Assembly: GCA_023375785.1 (NCBI GenBank)
Contig: SZWC01003930.1
Location: forward strand, 48,391-112,390
From: Penium margaritaceum
Lineage: Eukaryota; Streptophyta; Zygnematophyceae; Desmidiales; Peniaceae
Length of the DNA: 64,000 bases
Direction: 5' to 3'
The notes beneath the pieces are model-generated. The model was not told the origin of the DNA and searched no databases. It saw only the letters and a list, made by a program, of their open reading frames with translations. Positions 35,562-47,720 of the stretch are shown in pieces. A program made the translations under genes and the position numbers. The first letter of the stretch is position 1. Every line of letters begins with the position of its first letter.

Positions 35562-36483
35562 TGTTGGTGTGTGGGCACTGGGATGACACCCTTCTGAGGA
35601 AAGCGTGGTTAGTTTGTGCCTGGCACAATGCTCACTTTGAGGTTAGGCTTGTCAAGACCTGCGCACCTGGTGACTTGCACCGGTGTGACGTGGAGACCCA
35701 TTCTCTAAGTGCTGTGTATGCTCCATGTATGCAAGCAGGTGTGGTCGAGACCCGGACAACAGAGACATGTTGCAGGGTCATGAGGAGACCTTGTTGCTTT
35801 GTATCTCTTGTGTGATTTTTGGCACGAGGGTGTGCGATTCATGCCGTGCACGGTTGAGACCCTGGCACTTGGTGAGTTACACCACTGTTACAAGGAAACA
35901 TTGTATAATGGTTGGTTTTTACAACATACAGTGAGGGTAGCCCCTCACTCGTCATTGTGGTGACGGCTGAGTCAGCCAGGGGGAGTGTTGGTTTGTGTGA
36001 CAGCCAGGGGGAGTGTAGGTTTGTGTGGCTTCCTCCGTTACAAGCGGCAACCATGGTGATTATCTGTATACCCCGTACTGGTGGAATGGAGCAGTAGAAC
36101 TGGAGACCACAACAACATGATCCGTGATGCGGACCCAACTGGCGCCGGAGCACTGACAGGTGGTGGCTATACCCACCAGTAGCTGCCAGAAAGCTGCCAC
36201 AATGTCTTTAGTGCTTGCTTGAATTTTCTGTAGCTTTTTCTACAGTCGCGAGAGTTTTCTCGATAGACTGCTTCTAAGCCTGATTTGCACACTTTGCATC
36301 GTCTGTCAATTGACTGATGCCAGACCTATGCGTGTGACAAGTTGTAGCGTGTGGCTTTAGATTTTGCATCTCTAGGTTCAGACTGTGTTGCGTTTGGATA
36401 CCGATGCACAGAGTTATGACCATAGCAGTGGTTTTTGGCAGGTTGTAGGATAAACTGACACTGCATGTGCGTCACGTGCCATG

Positions 36484-39400
36484 CAGGATGTTCACGAGTG
36501 TGGAATCGCAGTTTTAGACAAAAACAATTTGATAAAGAGTCCAATTCTGGGTCCGGACTTGAACTCCCAAGTCCGCGTGCGGGCCTGGAATCGGACTCAC
36601 AAGTCGAGGCCCGGAATGGCGAGTCCACAAACTCGCGATTCTATGGTGTTCTGACTTGCAACGTGGCCCTGGTGTGTCTGTGTGAGGCACATGGTGCAAT
36701 TATGTTTGTTTTCACACTTTCTTTCACAACCCAATGTGTTCACACAATCAATTTCACCTCTTCACTCATGGCTGTGTGTGTATTCCATGCATACATACTG
36801 TTGTTCCTTTACCAAGTCCAGAACACAGTCTGTTCACACAGAACATACACTGAGCATGAAACGTGCTACTTGTTTTGGTGAACACTAAGTCAATGTGCAA
36901 TCAGGTACTGAATACACTCAGCATCGATGTGTATCTTGTGTCTATTCCTTTGAAGAGTCCATTGGCATTTTGTGTCCAACACTCGTTCCATGGCACTAGA
37001 ATGAAAGCACAACAACAACATAATGACATCGGAAGAAAAAGACATTATAAATGAAAACTTTTGTCATTCACGTGTGAAGAGAGAATTTTTATGAAATCTC
37101 TATCACATCATCATCGTCCTTTTCCTCAACCTCCTCAAAATCTCCCTCATTGTTATTCTCATTCTCTCCATACCCACTGTCCTCTGTTTGTGCTTTCTTC
37201 CCCTTCTCCATGTACTCTTTCCTCCCCTACATCACCATCAGAGTGTGCAACAACTGCTGCTGCAAGTACCCCACTCTTTGCTGCTACTTGAGCATCCCTC
37301 CTGGCCGCCCTCTCCTTACACTCAACCTCTTCTAGCTCCTCAGAGACGGTACCCGAAGGATAGATTGAGATTTTCTTTAGTGTTGGGTCGTGAATCCATG
37401 TCTTCAAACACAGCAAATCCTGCATAGTGATGTGCGATGAGTGGCGGAAATCAGTGACTACCCAACCTCCCAGCGCGAACATTCTCTCGCTGGGAGTGCT
37501 GGTGGTTAGCATGGCCAGAATGTCAAGTGAACACAGTACAAAGGTTGGATACAGTCGCTGTTTCTTCTCGTAAAACTTCAGGGTGTTCATCTTCCGTCCT
37601 CCCCTAACGTTCTTGAATGCCTGCACCTCTTTGTGCTAGGGAGCCATTGCCTTCTCCTCCACTTCAGGCTCCTTAAACATATCCTCCACTGGGTCTTCCA
37701 AAGCCACCTCTAGCATGCTAACTTTCTGCCGCTTCTGGCGCCCATACCTGGTGGCTATTGCTGGACCAGTGAGGTCTTGTGGCTCGCTGCTTGACGTGGT
37801 TGCAGCAGGGGTTCCATCGCTAGATTCATCCCCTAGCACAATATCATCCTTAGCTGTCTTTTCTGCTTCTTCTGTAGCATTTTATGCCTCATCTACTATT
37901 GCTACTGCTTTAGCATCCATATTGGCCTGCATCCTTGCAAAGTTGGGCTTCATGAACTCCATAATTTTCACCTCAAGCTCCACCACGGTCTTGATGCCAA
38001 GGAGCTGCACACAGTGATCCGCCAGAAACAGGTAGAGAGAACATAGATTATGAAAATTTAGCTAGCATGGGGCTGGATAGAACACCACCACCACCCCCTC
38101 CCTGCAAAACACCGCCCACCTCACCTTGTGGACCCACAAAAAAAAGTGGAAGCAGAACTTTGGATCCATGCCGGTTGCCACCAATTTTTCACATACTTCT
38201 CCAACTACACCATAGAGACTGAAACTCAAAACATTAGGAGCAGAACCACAACAGGACCAGAAACATAACAACAGCCACAACCCAATGAACCATCTCACCT
38301 TGTCCACGCAGCTCATCAGGCCCGACTCCAGCACTAGTAGGAGCTTCTCATTTGTATCAAGAACCACCTTCCTCTCACAGTTCTTCTTGGGTGCCATGGC
38401 CTTCAAGTGCCAGCCATGGAGGTGTTGCAAGATGTTGCTAAAAATGGAAGGACAAGGGACAGCGTGGGGTAATCCTGACTAGAAATATCCTCAGTGAAGC
38501 CCTTGAAGGGCTTGAGGATTGCAATGACGAGGCCCAGCAGCTCACACCCCCTGCCCACTGGGGATGCGGTTGGGCTCCCGAGGATGTAACCACTCATGCA
38601 ACACATCCTTGATCTTCACCACACGTTCACACATGTCTAGTGTGGAATTCTAACATATTGAAGTCGCTTGGTGCAAAGACAAGTAGGTAACTCCATGCGC
38701 ATGACATGCATTCAGCACGGAAAACTCTCTCTTGGTCAAGGGGCTTATGTAGCTCACGATGTCTTGTACGGTCTCCAGATACTCCTCCACCTCAGGCATT
38801 GCAATCAGATCTTTCACAGCAAGGTTGAGCACATTCCCCTTGCAGTGGATGTGTCCATCCTTCCTGAACTTGTCATTCCGGACCACCAGGAGATTATCCA
38901 CCGTGCTATAGTTCACCATGTCATTTTCCATTGTGAGACAATACATCTTGTCCCACAGTCCCAATTCCTTCACTGCAGTAGAGAAGAGGTTAAACATTGC
39001 TGCATCAGTGGCATCATCTTAGCAGGAGGGAAAAACAAGCGCCACATCTTGCATGTGCCACTCGGAAATCCAGTGGAAAGTTATGCCCGAGCATGTGTGG
39101 TTGGCATCACTCTCCCAACCGTTTGTGGTGAATGAGACCCCCATGCTCACAAGGACAGACATCTTCCTCAGTTCCTTCCTGATATTTTCTGTGCCATTCG
39201 TCATGAGTCGAGTGAGTGTGATACGGCTACGTAGGATGACAAAAGGATTGCAGTGAAGAAATGCTACCTTCAGCCAGTGTGATTCAATGGACAAAAAGGA
39301 TTGGTTCTTGTTGACCATATGGTTCCATGTACAGCTGTGAAAACAATCTTTGTTTAAACAGACACCCACACCTGCCACCCCACTCGCCAAGGCTGTGTTC

Positions 39401-40211
39401 GTGTGGTTGACATCCGCGGCAACCACAGCAGCAGCACCCGCTGGCCTCTCCAAGTTTTGCTGTACGTCCATCACTTTTAGCTTCTTCCACCGCTCATTAT
39501 GGTCCCTGCAAACATGCTTGCACATGCTACTTGTCTGGCCATTGGTGATTGCAAATGACCCCTTCAGGCGTGTGCGTACTTTGGGGCACAACGTGCACCA
39601 AGCCTGCGGTTCCCCCTTGATGATGACGTACTCGGAACCGTCAATATCATAGACGACTTCTTTGTCCCCTTGTCCAACTTCTGCGTCTTCACATTCAGCG
39701 TTGCTTGTACCAGCTGCTTCAAGGAGGAAACTGCCGGAGTGTCCTTCTTTGGCTTCTCTATGGTGGATTGTGGACCAGCTACGGAGGAGCGGAGAGTTCG
39801 AGCCGGGAGGACTCCCCCTGTGAAGCGGAGGCTTTGGTGAAGCGAGAGACCTTGCTTGATTGCCTGGCTGAAACCCTTGGCCATCGGGAGATGGGCAAGG
39901 GTTTCAGGTCTCAGGCAGTGACAGATCCATTCGAGACTGCCCGACGGTGCTGCGTAGTCTTGTCGATATACCTCTGGTACACCAAGTAGAGGGGAGGGGG
40001 GGGAGGAAGGGCAAAGGGGGGGTGAAGGCCCCACCCGCATTTGATTTTCTAGCGGCATGGTCAAGCCAGCCCCGCCGTTACCCCCCTCTTGGGCCATGGA
40101 CTCGCAACTCACGAATCGAGTCCGGACCACAAAACTTAACTCACAAGGTCAGACTTGGACTGGGACTCACGAGTCTGGTCATCATGTTTTGTCATTTTGC
40201 TGGTAGGCTAA
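36484..40211 (-). mobile_element. hAT-2, hAT transposon inserted in the LTR-B 5' LTR
   Basis: The left end CAGGATGTTCACGAGT matches the hAT-1 end type. The right end GGTAGGCTAA is more drifted. Subterminal repeats like GGACTCGCGA lie at 36540-36640 and 40085-40180. The flanks GTGCCATG (36476-36483) and GTGCGCCACG (from 40215) look like a decayed 8-base duplication: the uninterrupted LTR copy reads CGTGCCGTATGCCATGG here. The transposase lies on the minus strand. The family is the same as hAT-1, in a much more damaged copy. Confidence 0.85.
37090..39800 (-). pseudogene. hAT-2 transposase pseudogene
   Basis: Reading from ~39800 leftwards: Ser/Thr/Lys-rich N-terminus, BED zinc finger at ~39605-39500 (WCTLCPKVRTRL ... 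CKHVCRDH, i.e. Cys-x2-Cys and two His), RNase H-fold core 39200-38400, and C-terminal dimerisation block near 37480 (TSTPSERMFALGG). It matches hAT-1 exon by exon. Damage: the first catalytic motif reads TTNGW instead of the family TTDGW, the second reads TMEND instead of TVDN, the Cys-His motif has Asn for His (CKGNVLNL), an in-frame stop follows VFPSC near 39019, and frame changes lie near 39600, 38640 and 38400. It cannot encode an active enzyme. Confidence 0.9.
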
Positions 40212-40424
40212 GCCGTGCGCCACGACAGGTATTTATGCTGTAAACTTCTCAGTTTTGAACTCTCTCTTCAATCATATTCATTTTGAGCTTCCTGACCCTT
40301 TGTACGTGTCCCTACCCACACCCTTGCCGTTTGGTGCATGACTTGTGACTATCATTACAATCTGACTCAGCACTGACGCTTCGTTAGGTGGCAAGCGCTC
40401 AGGATGGTTATAGGAAGTTTCTCA

Positions 40425-40640
40425 TTGTATAAGAGTGGCAAGGTATCCCTCGCTAAGATGCGTATGAGAGACACAAAAATGGCAGCAGTAGTGAGAGTCG
40501 CAGCTAAAGCCATGGTCCTAGAGGGATCCACCAAGCCACGGTGACCCGCCAGAGCAGATTGCAGTAGCGGAGACACCATTGCAACCGCGCCGCCAAGCCA
40601 CCACTACGGGGAAGCCAGTTGTTTCCCAGCCCTGTCTAGC
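40425..40640 (+). other. LTR-B primer site and leader remnant
   Basis: TTGTATAAGAGTGGC at 40425 is a degenerate match to the initiator-Met primer site, directly after the LTR end CTCA. A short frame follows (ATGCGTATGAGAGAC, ~40458) before homology to Copia-C begins somewhere in 40600-40700. This is the left remnant of the LTR-B interior. Confidence 0.5.
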
Positions 40641-41305
40641 AAAAGTTGAGGTATGCGATGCTGAGAAGATGCGTGGAAGCTTCCTAGCAACATAGCCACT
40701 GACTAGGTGTCAATGCCGTGTTAGACGATGACGCCAATCACAAGCCGTATACACAACGGCAAGGGTCTGGCTAGGAGACACAAGGCAAAGTGTCAAAATG
40801 CTTCAATAGCATTTGCAGAGAGAAATGACAAATGACAAGTCCATGCCATAAGTACCTGCCGCGACGCACAGTGGGTGTTGCATGGGGCAGGACAAGGTCT
40901 GTCCTAGAAGTGGCCTAAAGCCACTGTTTTGGACGTAACTTTGCGTAGACATCTCAGAACGTTGCGTCATCTAAACATATACATGAAGAAGCACAAGCCA
41001 GACGCTACAAATGGTCACATGTATGCATCTAGCATCCAACCATGGGCACAAATTGCAAAGACATGCAAATTGGGCCCATAGCCAGTCCACTAATAAACTC
41101 CTATGTCCTGAAGAAAAGGTGCAGGAGGTCCGAGACAGTGTCAAGAACTCGGGGACAGTTGTTGGTCAGCTCCAAGCTCGTAGTCTGCCACTAGACAACG
41201 CATTGGTACCATTTGGGTCCGCATTAGGGATTTGCACGGGCATGGACACGGATGAGTGTTCGCAATAAATGGTAGAGGTTGATAGGAATATCACAAATGA
41301 CAACA
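40640..41305 (-). repeat. Copia-C 3' LTR (outer edge uncertain)
   Basis: In element orientation it starts TGTTGTCATTTGTGA at 41305, directly after a polypurine tract (reverse complement of CTCCCCCATGAC, 41306-41317). It matches 54010-54525, for example GGACAAGGTCTGTCCTA (~40890) and TCTGCACGGGCATGGACACGG-like sequence (~41230). Homology fades left of ~40700. Confidence 0.75.
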
Positions 41306-41317
41306 CTCCCCCATGAC

Positions 41318-42307
41318 CCGATGGTATGCATGTCCATACACGTGCAGTATTGAAACGAGTACAATGAGTGTAGAAACAGTTGTGACATAGACAGAAACAC
41401 ACCTCCCACTCAACGACTCTGAGGTAAGTGGCAAAGCCCAACCAAAAGAATTGCCACCAAAAGTCAGCACACTGCATATCAGTGCCGACGCATATGACAT
41501 AGATCACGTGTCGCTCCACTAGATCACGCACAAAGTGATGCTCAACCCCAATGTGCTTGATGTGAGCGTGAAAGACACCAAAGCTTTGCACAATGGCAAG
41601 AGTACTCTGGTTGTCACAACGAAGCAGAATGGCATGTACAGAGTTACCAAGCTCAAGAAACAGGTGCTACAACCACACTGCCTCACAAGCCCCTCCACCC
41701 TGAGCAACGTGCTCTACCTCCAAAGAGTTGTATGCAATGCAACCTTGTTTCCCTCTGCACTAGGAAGTAGCGGTACCAGCAAGCAAGGACACATAGCCGG
41801 TGTAATTGTATCCATCTGGACTCGAGGCCAAGTCGCTGTTGATGTAGACGTGAAGAACTACTAAACAATGCCGACAAAATCAGAGTCCAAGGCATGGTGT
41901 GGAGACCACGTACTGCACCACTTGTACATCCACATGGAGGACTCTAGGACGTGGAGCGTTTAAAAACTATGTAAGGAGGTTGACAGAAAAAGCAATGTCC
42001 GAGCGTGCGGTAGTGACCAGGTACATCAGATATCCAATGAGGTGGAGGCACAAGGTCACATCCACTATCTCCCTCAGCTGTGTGGGATCATCCACCTTAA
42101 GGGCATCCTGCCTTTCTAGTGTTAGAGGTGTGGAGGCCATGGGCACTCTGCCAAGAAGGTCACTGAAGTGTTCCCCCTTAATACGTGTGTGTTTGGCCTG
42201 ATGCAATAGAAGTGTTTCATGTCTACGGTCTCACATGATCCCCACCCCAAGAAACACCGCTGCAAGACCAAGATCCTTCATCCTATAAGTTGTTTGATGA
42301 AATCCCT
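41318..42307 (-). mobile_element. Copia-C reverse transcriptase end and RNase H region
   Basis: Minus strand: the YRMKDLGLA block at ~42270 is the copia palm-thumb region. IGYLMYLVTTARSDIAFSV (~42020) starts RNase H. The HHFVRDLVERHV block (~41530) and TDMQCADFWW correspond to the RNase H end. It continues the reverse transcriptase seen at 48690-49280 on the far side of Copia-2. Fossil with several breaks. Confidence 0.8.
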
Positions 42308-43294
42308 TGATGAAAACTGTCCCTCCGCATGCCCAAGTGCCGCGCCGGGAGGCGCCAACGAGCCGCCAGAATGTGGAAACACCGCTCCGGCGGATCTGGT
42401 GACTCAAAGATTGCTTGGATCCTAAAATGGAGTATTGCTCCTCAAATTTGACAAGATTCTTAATCCGGTGGAAGTTGTTTCGCCAAAATAAAACAAGTAC
42501 CGAGGGAGATATGACCTTCCAAAATTGAGGTATGCGCAGTGGCTCTTGGAGTCGGCTACGACTGAAAATCCGGTCGATAATCGACCGGACCGAGTAACAA
42601 AATTACCATTTGGAGAAATTGCTCCGATAGGCCTGCCGAGGCCTCCGATGGATGATCCACCTGATCTGGCGGATCATCCACTAGATCCATAGTGCAGGTT
42701 GTTACTAAGGGACTTAGACAAAAACCTGACTCGACGTCCAAAACTCAATAGTACGTTTTGTTACTCAGAGACTTGGTCAAAATTCTAACTGCAGGTCCAC
42801 GAACAGGTTTCCAGCATCGTCACATCCCATCACCAAACTCGACCCAAAAGTGGGTAGGGTGTGTAAAAACAGTTCACAAGACCCCTACACCACGTGCCAG
42901 AGGATCTGCGCTTTGTGAAAGGTGCTTCGCACGTGAAGGAAGGCGCCATGGCGTGTGCGCACCATGGAGGCGTTAGGCGTTTCTGTGGTGGGTGAAACCT
43001 GCGCTTTGGCAAGCATAACGTGGGCTATGCTTGGCCAAATTGCGTGCGATTTGGTGCGTTGGAAAGCTCATGACTAGCCTTATAAATGTTGTGATCATGT
43101 CTATGCTCAAAAACTAACGCAAAACAACATTATTCCCTTTGCAAACTGACTGTCTCTAATTTCCTACTCACATAGCGTGAGGCGAGCAGAAAACTCACGC
43201 TCAGTCTCAGATTCGCCTAAAACCAGTAGACGTGAACCAATAGAGTCTATCAGACCAACGTCGGGACCGCATCCACGCGGATTCCATCCTGACA
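42308..43294 (+). repeat. Copia-2 5' LTR
   Basis: About 987 bases. It contains short inverted words such as GGTCGATAATCGACC (~42573) and GATGATCCACCTGATC (~42652) that are also in the 3' LTR. It is followed directly by AAGGGTTGTGGGCCGAC, the putative half-tRNA primer site. Confidence 0.92.
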
Positions 43295-43312
43295 AAGGGT
43301 TGTGGGCCGACG
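43295..43312 (+). other. Putative half-tRNA primer-binding site of Copia-2
   Basis: GGGTTGTGGGCCGAC follows the LTR end by two bases. It matches 13 of 15 bases of the complement of the anticodon-arm region of plant initiator tRNA-Met, recalled as GGGTTATGGGCCCAC. The classical 3'-end site TGGTATCAGAGC is absent here. Confidence 0.45.
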
Positions 43313-43399
43313 GGTCTGAACGCCTCCAACGTTTACGTCTTCCGTAGTGCACGGGATCGTCATCTTGAACGTCGCCGTGAAGTTCTAAGAAATTGTCGG

Positions 43400-45480
43400 A
43401 GTAGCAGCTGTGCACATGGCGCAGAAGGAGACGCAGCCCATTCATAAGTATGCGGATGGCCCGGGCTTTGGGCTTTGGAGGTGGAAGTTTGAGCTACACC
43501 TCGCGCAAAAGGGGCTTCTGGACGTCATGTTGGGAAAGGAGGTGCTCACAGAGGCAACTGCTACGGACGCGGAGAAGCAGGCCTTCAAAAAGAAGAATAC
43601 GGAGGCGCTCATGCTCATGGTGTTCGGGATGTCCGAGTCGTAGTGGGGCTACTTCCAAGGCTGCAAGCTGGTAGCTGAAGCTTGGCAAAACCTCTGCGCC
43701 ATCCACCAATCCAAGTCGCTTGCGAACAAAATCTTCTCGATGAAGCGACTCCTCACGGTGCGAATCGAGGAGGGAGATGATGTCATCTCCTTCATGCAGC
43801 AGATCCAGTCGCTCGCCTTGCGATGTAAAGACGTGGGGTGGAAGATCGACACGCAGCTGCAATCGATGGCCCTTCTCATGGCCCTACCTGACAGTTGGGG
43901 CCCACTCATCACCGTCCTTGGTGGATGGTCGGAGGACAAGCTCTCCTATTGCGCGGTCGCACAGTACATCCGCAACGAGGTGCAGCGACGGAGCTGCGGG
44001 GAGTCCTCGTCTTCGTCATCGGCCCTTGTCACCAAAGTGTGGGGTGGCAGAAGCGGGGGCCAAGGAAGCGGCGGAAAGGGCGGAGGCAAGAATGGTTCCA
44101 AGAAAGGTGCGTGCCGCAATTGCAGCAAAAAGGGCCATTTAGCCCGTGAGTGCCCAGAGGAGGCAAAGACCGGCAGTAAAAACAGCAAGGGCAGGTCGCT
44201 CCTCAACGGCAACAAGAACCACTTCCTCAAGAAGGCGATCAGGCGGTGCCTAGATTCTGGGGCCGAGGAGCACACCCAAGTTGAGAAGGTGGGGTTCGTC
44301 ACCTACGAGTAGTCTTCCAAGTCAATGGTGGTCGCGAACGACAAAGTCAAGCCAGCGGCTGGCCAAGGTGATGTGGCGGAGGGAGTCGTGGTGGGCGGTT
44401 AGAAGAAGTTGTGTACAATCCGTGATGTGCAGCACGTCCGTGGCCTCGCTGACCACCTGAGTGTTATCCGCTTGACGGACAAGGGATATGAGGTGCTCTT
44501 TGGAAGGAAAGGCGCAGTGGTGTGCATCGACGGCGACGGCGAGGTCGTGCTGGAGGCAAAGCGCGAGGGTGGTCTCTACATCGTGGAGACCAAGGTGGTC
44601 CCCGCGGCATCGGATGCAGCGGACTTGCAAGAGCGCGTCCTCAACATGGTCAAGGGAGGAAGCGCTGATCAAGAGCTCCGGCACCGACGGTTCGGGCATT
44701 CAGCACCCGCAACCGTTATGGAGATGGCGAGGCACGACAAGATGCACGGCCTTGTCATTGATGGTGCAGACGCGGCAGCAAATGCAGCAGCGCACAAAAA
44801 GTACGTGCCTTGCATTTTGGGCAAGGCACAGCGCAAGCCGTTCAATGAAAATGAGGCTCGTCCAAAGGACCTGCTGAGGTCATGCACAACGATGTGTGTA
44901 GACCGTTCAAAACGCCATCAAACAGCGGCTTCAGATACTTCGTCACCTTCATTGACTACTACAACAAAAAACTCTACGTGTACTTCATGAAGCGGAAAGG
45001 CAAGGTCCTAGACTGACTGAAGGAGTACGTCGCAGCAGTGGAGAGGCAGACTGGCCGGAAGGTCAGAGCGCTACGCAGCGACAGTGGCGGAGAGTACGTG
45101 GGATGCAGCGGGTGGATGAAGCAGCAGGGCATCAAGTGGGAATCCACTATGCCGTACTTGTCACGGTCCAACGGAGTGGCAGAGCGGGCAAACCAGACGC
45201 TGCTCAACATGGTCCGGACCATGCTTGTGCATGTGGGGTTACCGCAAGGGTTATGGGCAGAGGTTGTGCGTACACCAAGCTGCACCATCAACCTTAGTCC
45301 AGCAACGGTGCTGAAGGGCAAGGGCAGCTGGAAGACGACGCAGGAGGTTTGGAGCGGGTGCAAGCCAAACGTGGCGCAGCTCAAGGTGTTCGGGTGCAAG
45401 GCGTACGCGATGGTGCAGGCGACGCAATGACATGACAACAAGCTGGAGCCACGGGCAAAGCGTTGCATGTTCTCCGGCTA
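43400..45480 (+). mobile_element. Copia-2 gag, protease and integrase regions
   Basis: Gag core at 43416-44060 (YADGPGFGLWRWKFELHL, then LPDSWGPLITVLGGW). A Gly/Lys-rich linker leads to a CCHC zinc knuckle at ~44110-44160 (CRNCSKKGHLAREC). Protease region ~44240-44560 with CLDSGAEEH. Pre-integrase block to ~44830 (LRHRRFGHS, CILGKAQRKPF), and integrase core ~44880-45430 (RALRSDSGGEYVG, SNGVAERANQTLLNM). Roles as in other copia elements. Broken in a few places. Confidence 0.9.
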
Positions 45481-47700
45481 CGAGAGCGCGCAAACGGCGT
45501 ATCGGCTGTGGGATCCACGCACGCAAGAGATCATTCGCAGCCATGACGTTAAGTCTGATGAGTAGCAAAGCTTTAGCAGCAGCAGCAACGACATGAGCAT
45601 CGGGAACACTCCAAAACAGGGAGAGTGGTTCCAGCTCCTTGACTACAAGGAGGAGCCGGCAAACGCGGAGGTCGATGATGTAGCGTCAAAGCGGGGCGAT
45701 GCAGAAGGTGCAGCAGCCAACACTGAGGACTCTGACAACGATGTAGCTATGCTGGAGACGCACCGGAATGATCCATCAAATGAGGCACCGCGGGTGTCGA
45801 AGTACGCACTCCCGACAGAGTTTGCGCCAGGCGTCGGAGAAAAACACTTCGGACGCACCGCGCGTCCGGCTCATGGTTCACCAAAGCGGGAGGGATCATC
45901 GAGGAACCGTCTGGTTGATGATTCACCAGAGCGGGCTGAGTCGGAAGGATCGCACCAGAGCAACGAGATGCCGCCAAGACTACTGCGCCGCAGCAGGAGG
46001 TAGTGCAGAGCAGGGAAACGTTTTGACGCAAGCACCGGTCGATGGATCGGCATGATACGGTGCATGCTGGCTGCATCAACGGAACCGACGACCATGCAAG
46101 AGGTGCTTGCGCGGCCCGAGGGGGAGCAGTGGGACACCGCCATCAAGTCGGAGTTGGCGTCCATTGCAGAAAACAACACGTGGTTGCTGGTTGACAGGCG
46201 GAAAGACGCCAAGGTCATTGGCTTCGAGTGGGTCCTCAAGACCAAGTTCACAAAAGAAGGTGTGGTTGACAAGTACAAGGCGTGGCTCGTGGCGAAGGGG
46301 TACGCACAGCGTAAGGGCAAAGACTACAATGAGACGTTCACCCTCGTCGCCAAGTTCACAAGCATCCGGGCGATCCTTGCGGTGGCAGCCATGAAGGACA
46401 TGGAGCTCTACCATATGGACGTAAAGACGGCATTCTTCAATGGCATCATCGACAAGGAAATCTACATGGAGGTGCCAGAGGGGGTGGAGGCACCGGAGGG
46501 CAAGTTGTGCAAGCTGCGGAAGTCCTTGTACGGGCTAAAACAATTGCCTTGATGCTGGTACCAACAGATGGACAGCTTCATGGCACAACTCGGCTTCAAG
46601 TGCTGTGAGGCGGATCACAGTGTGTACGTGCGGCGCAGCAAGAAGCTCCATCAGATTGACGCACTCTACGTGGATGATCTGATCTTGTGCTCATCACACC
46701 TGCCAAGCCTATAGCATCTGAAAGAGCAGCTGAGCAGTAGGTTCCAGATGTCAGACATGGGGGAGCTGGAGTTCTACCTCGGGGTGAGCATTATGCGGAA
46801 CCGGAGGGCACGCACGCTTGAGCTGGGGCAGGCCAAGTACATGGCCGAGGTACTGAAGCAGTACAGCATGGAGGACTACAAACTAGTGTGCAGTCCTGTC
46901 TCCACGACCTGTGAACTAAGTGTGGCAATGGCGCCGCAAACAAAAGAAGAGCGGGAGGATATGGCAGGGGTGCCGTGCCAATCTGCGGTGGGGAGCCTCA
47001 TGTACGCCATGGTGGCGACTCGACCGGACCTGGCCTACGCGGTGGGCCAAGTAAGCAGGTACGTGACCAATCCAGGGCCACTACACCGGCAGGCGGTCAA
47101 GCGCATCCTCCGCTACCTGTAGGCAACGCGCCATGTGCGCCTGAGGTTCGACAGCAAAGGACGGGCGGACCCTTTGCGTCTGGTCTGCTACACGGACGCG
47201 GACTATGCTGGGGATGTGGACAAGCGGAAGTCCACATCCGGCTGCGTGTTCTTCCTTGCAGGTGCAGCGGTCTTGTCATGCAGCACGAAGCAGAGCTGCG
47301 TTGCCACCTCCACAGTGGAAGCTTAGTAAATCGTATTGGACGAGGCGGTCAAGGAGGAGGTGTGGCTCCGCAGGTTGTTGGGGGAGCTGGGCGTGCCGCA
47401 GCTGGAGCCTACGGTGGTGCAAGAGGACAACACCGGCCCCATCTCGCTGACCAACAACTCAATGCAATACAAGAGGACGAAGCACATCAACGTGCGTTAT
47501 CACTATGCACGGGACATGGTTGAGAAGGGGCAGGTGGTGCTGCAGCATTGCAGCACGCACAACATGCTTGCGGACTGCTTGACATAGGCGCAACCCGCGG
47601 ACCGGCACGCGATGAGCGTGGCCGGACTTTGGATGACCAGCTATGATGGGCTGGAGGTTGCAGCAGAAGATGAGTGAGAGCAAGAAGGAGCAGCGGGCAT
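45480..47700 (+). mobile_element. Copia-2 integrase tail, reverse transcriptase and RNase H regions
   Basis: An acidic linker at 45590-46000 precedes the reverse transcriptase (~46050-46930): SELASIAENNTWLLV, AWLVAKGYAQRKGKDYNETF, YHMDVKTAFFNG, LYVDDL at ~46665-46682, FYLGVSIMRNRRAR. RNase H spans ~46970-47590 with YAVGQVSRYVTNPGP, DVDKRKSTSGC and KHINVRYHYARDMVEKG. A polypurine tract AAGGGGAAGAA ends at 47720, directly before the 3' LTR. Confidence 0.9.
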
Positions 47701-47720
47701 GGCAGGTGCAAGGGGAAGAA

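Larger units (their letters stand above)
35562..40424 (+). repeat. LTR-B 5' LTR, interrupted by hAT-2
   Basis: The two pieces are 35562-36483 and 40212-40424, about 1135 bases together. They match 57811-58912 end to end, for example GACACCCTTCTGAGGA near the start, AGATTTTGCATCTCTAGGTT at ~36359, and GTGTCCCTACCCA at ~40307. The break in homology falls exactly where hAT-2 begins and ends. Confidence 0.85.

Noticed and set aside
35516-35934. Overlapping frames with Cys and Trp near 35.5-35.9 kb
   Set aside because: They fall in the LTR-B 5' LTR, and the homologous LTR at 57811 shows they are not conserved frames.
43946-44302. Minus-strand frame of 118 codons across Copia-2 gag
   Set aside because: Shadow of gag and its Gly/Lys-rich linker; the plus strand carries the zinc knuckle.
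46975-47523. 182-codon plus-strand frame over Copia-2 RNase H
   Set aside because: Out of frame with the recognised RNase H blocks; the Gly/Arg-rich product has no motif.
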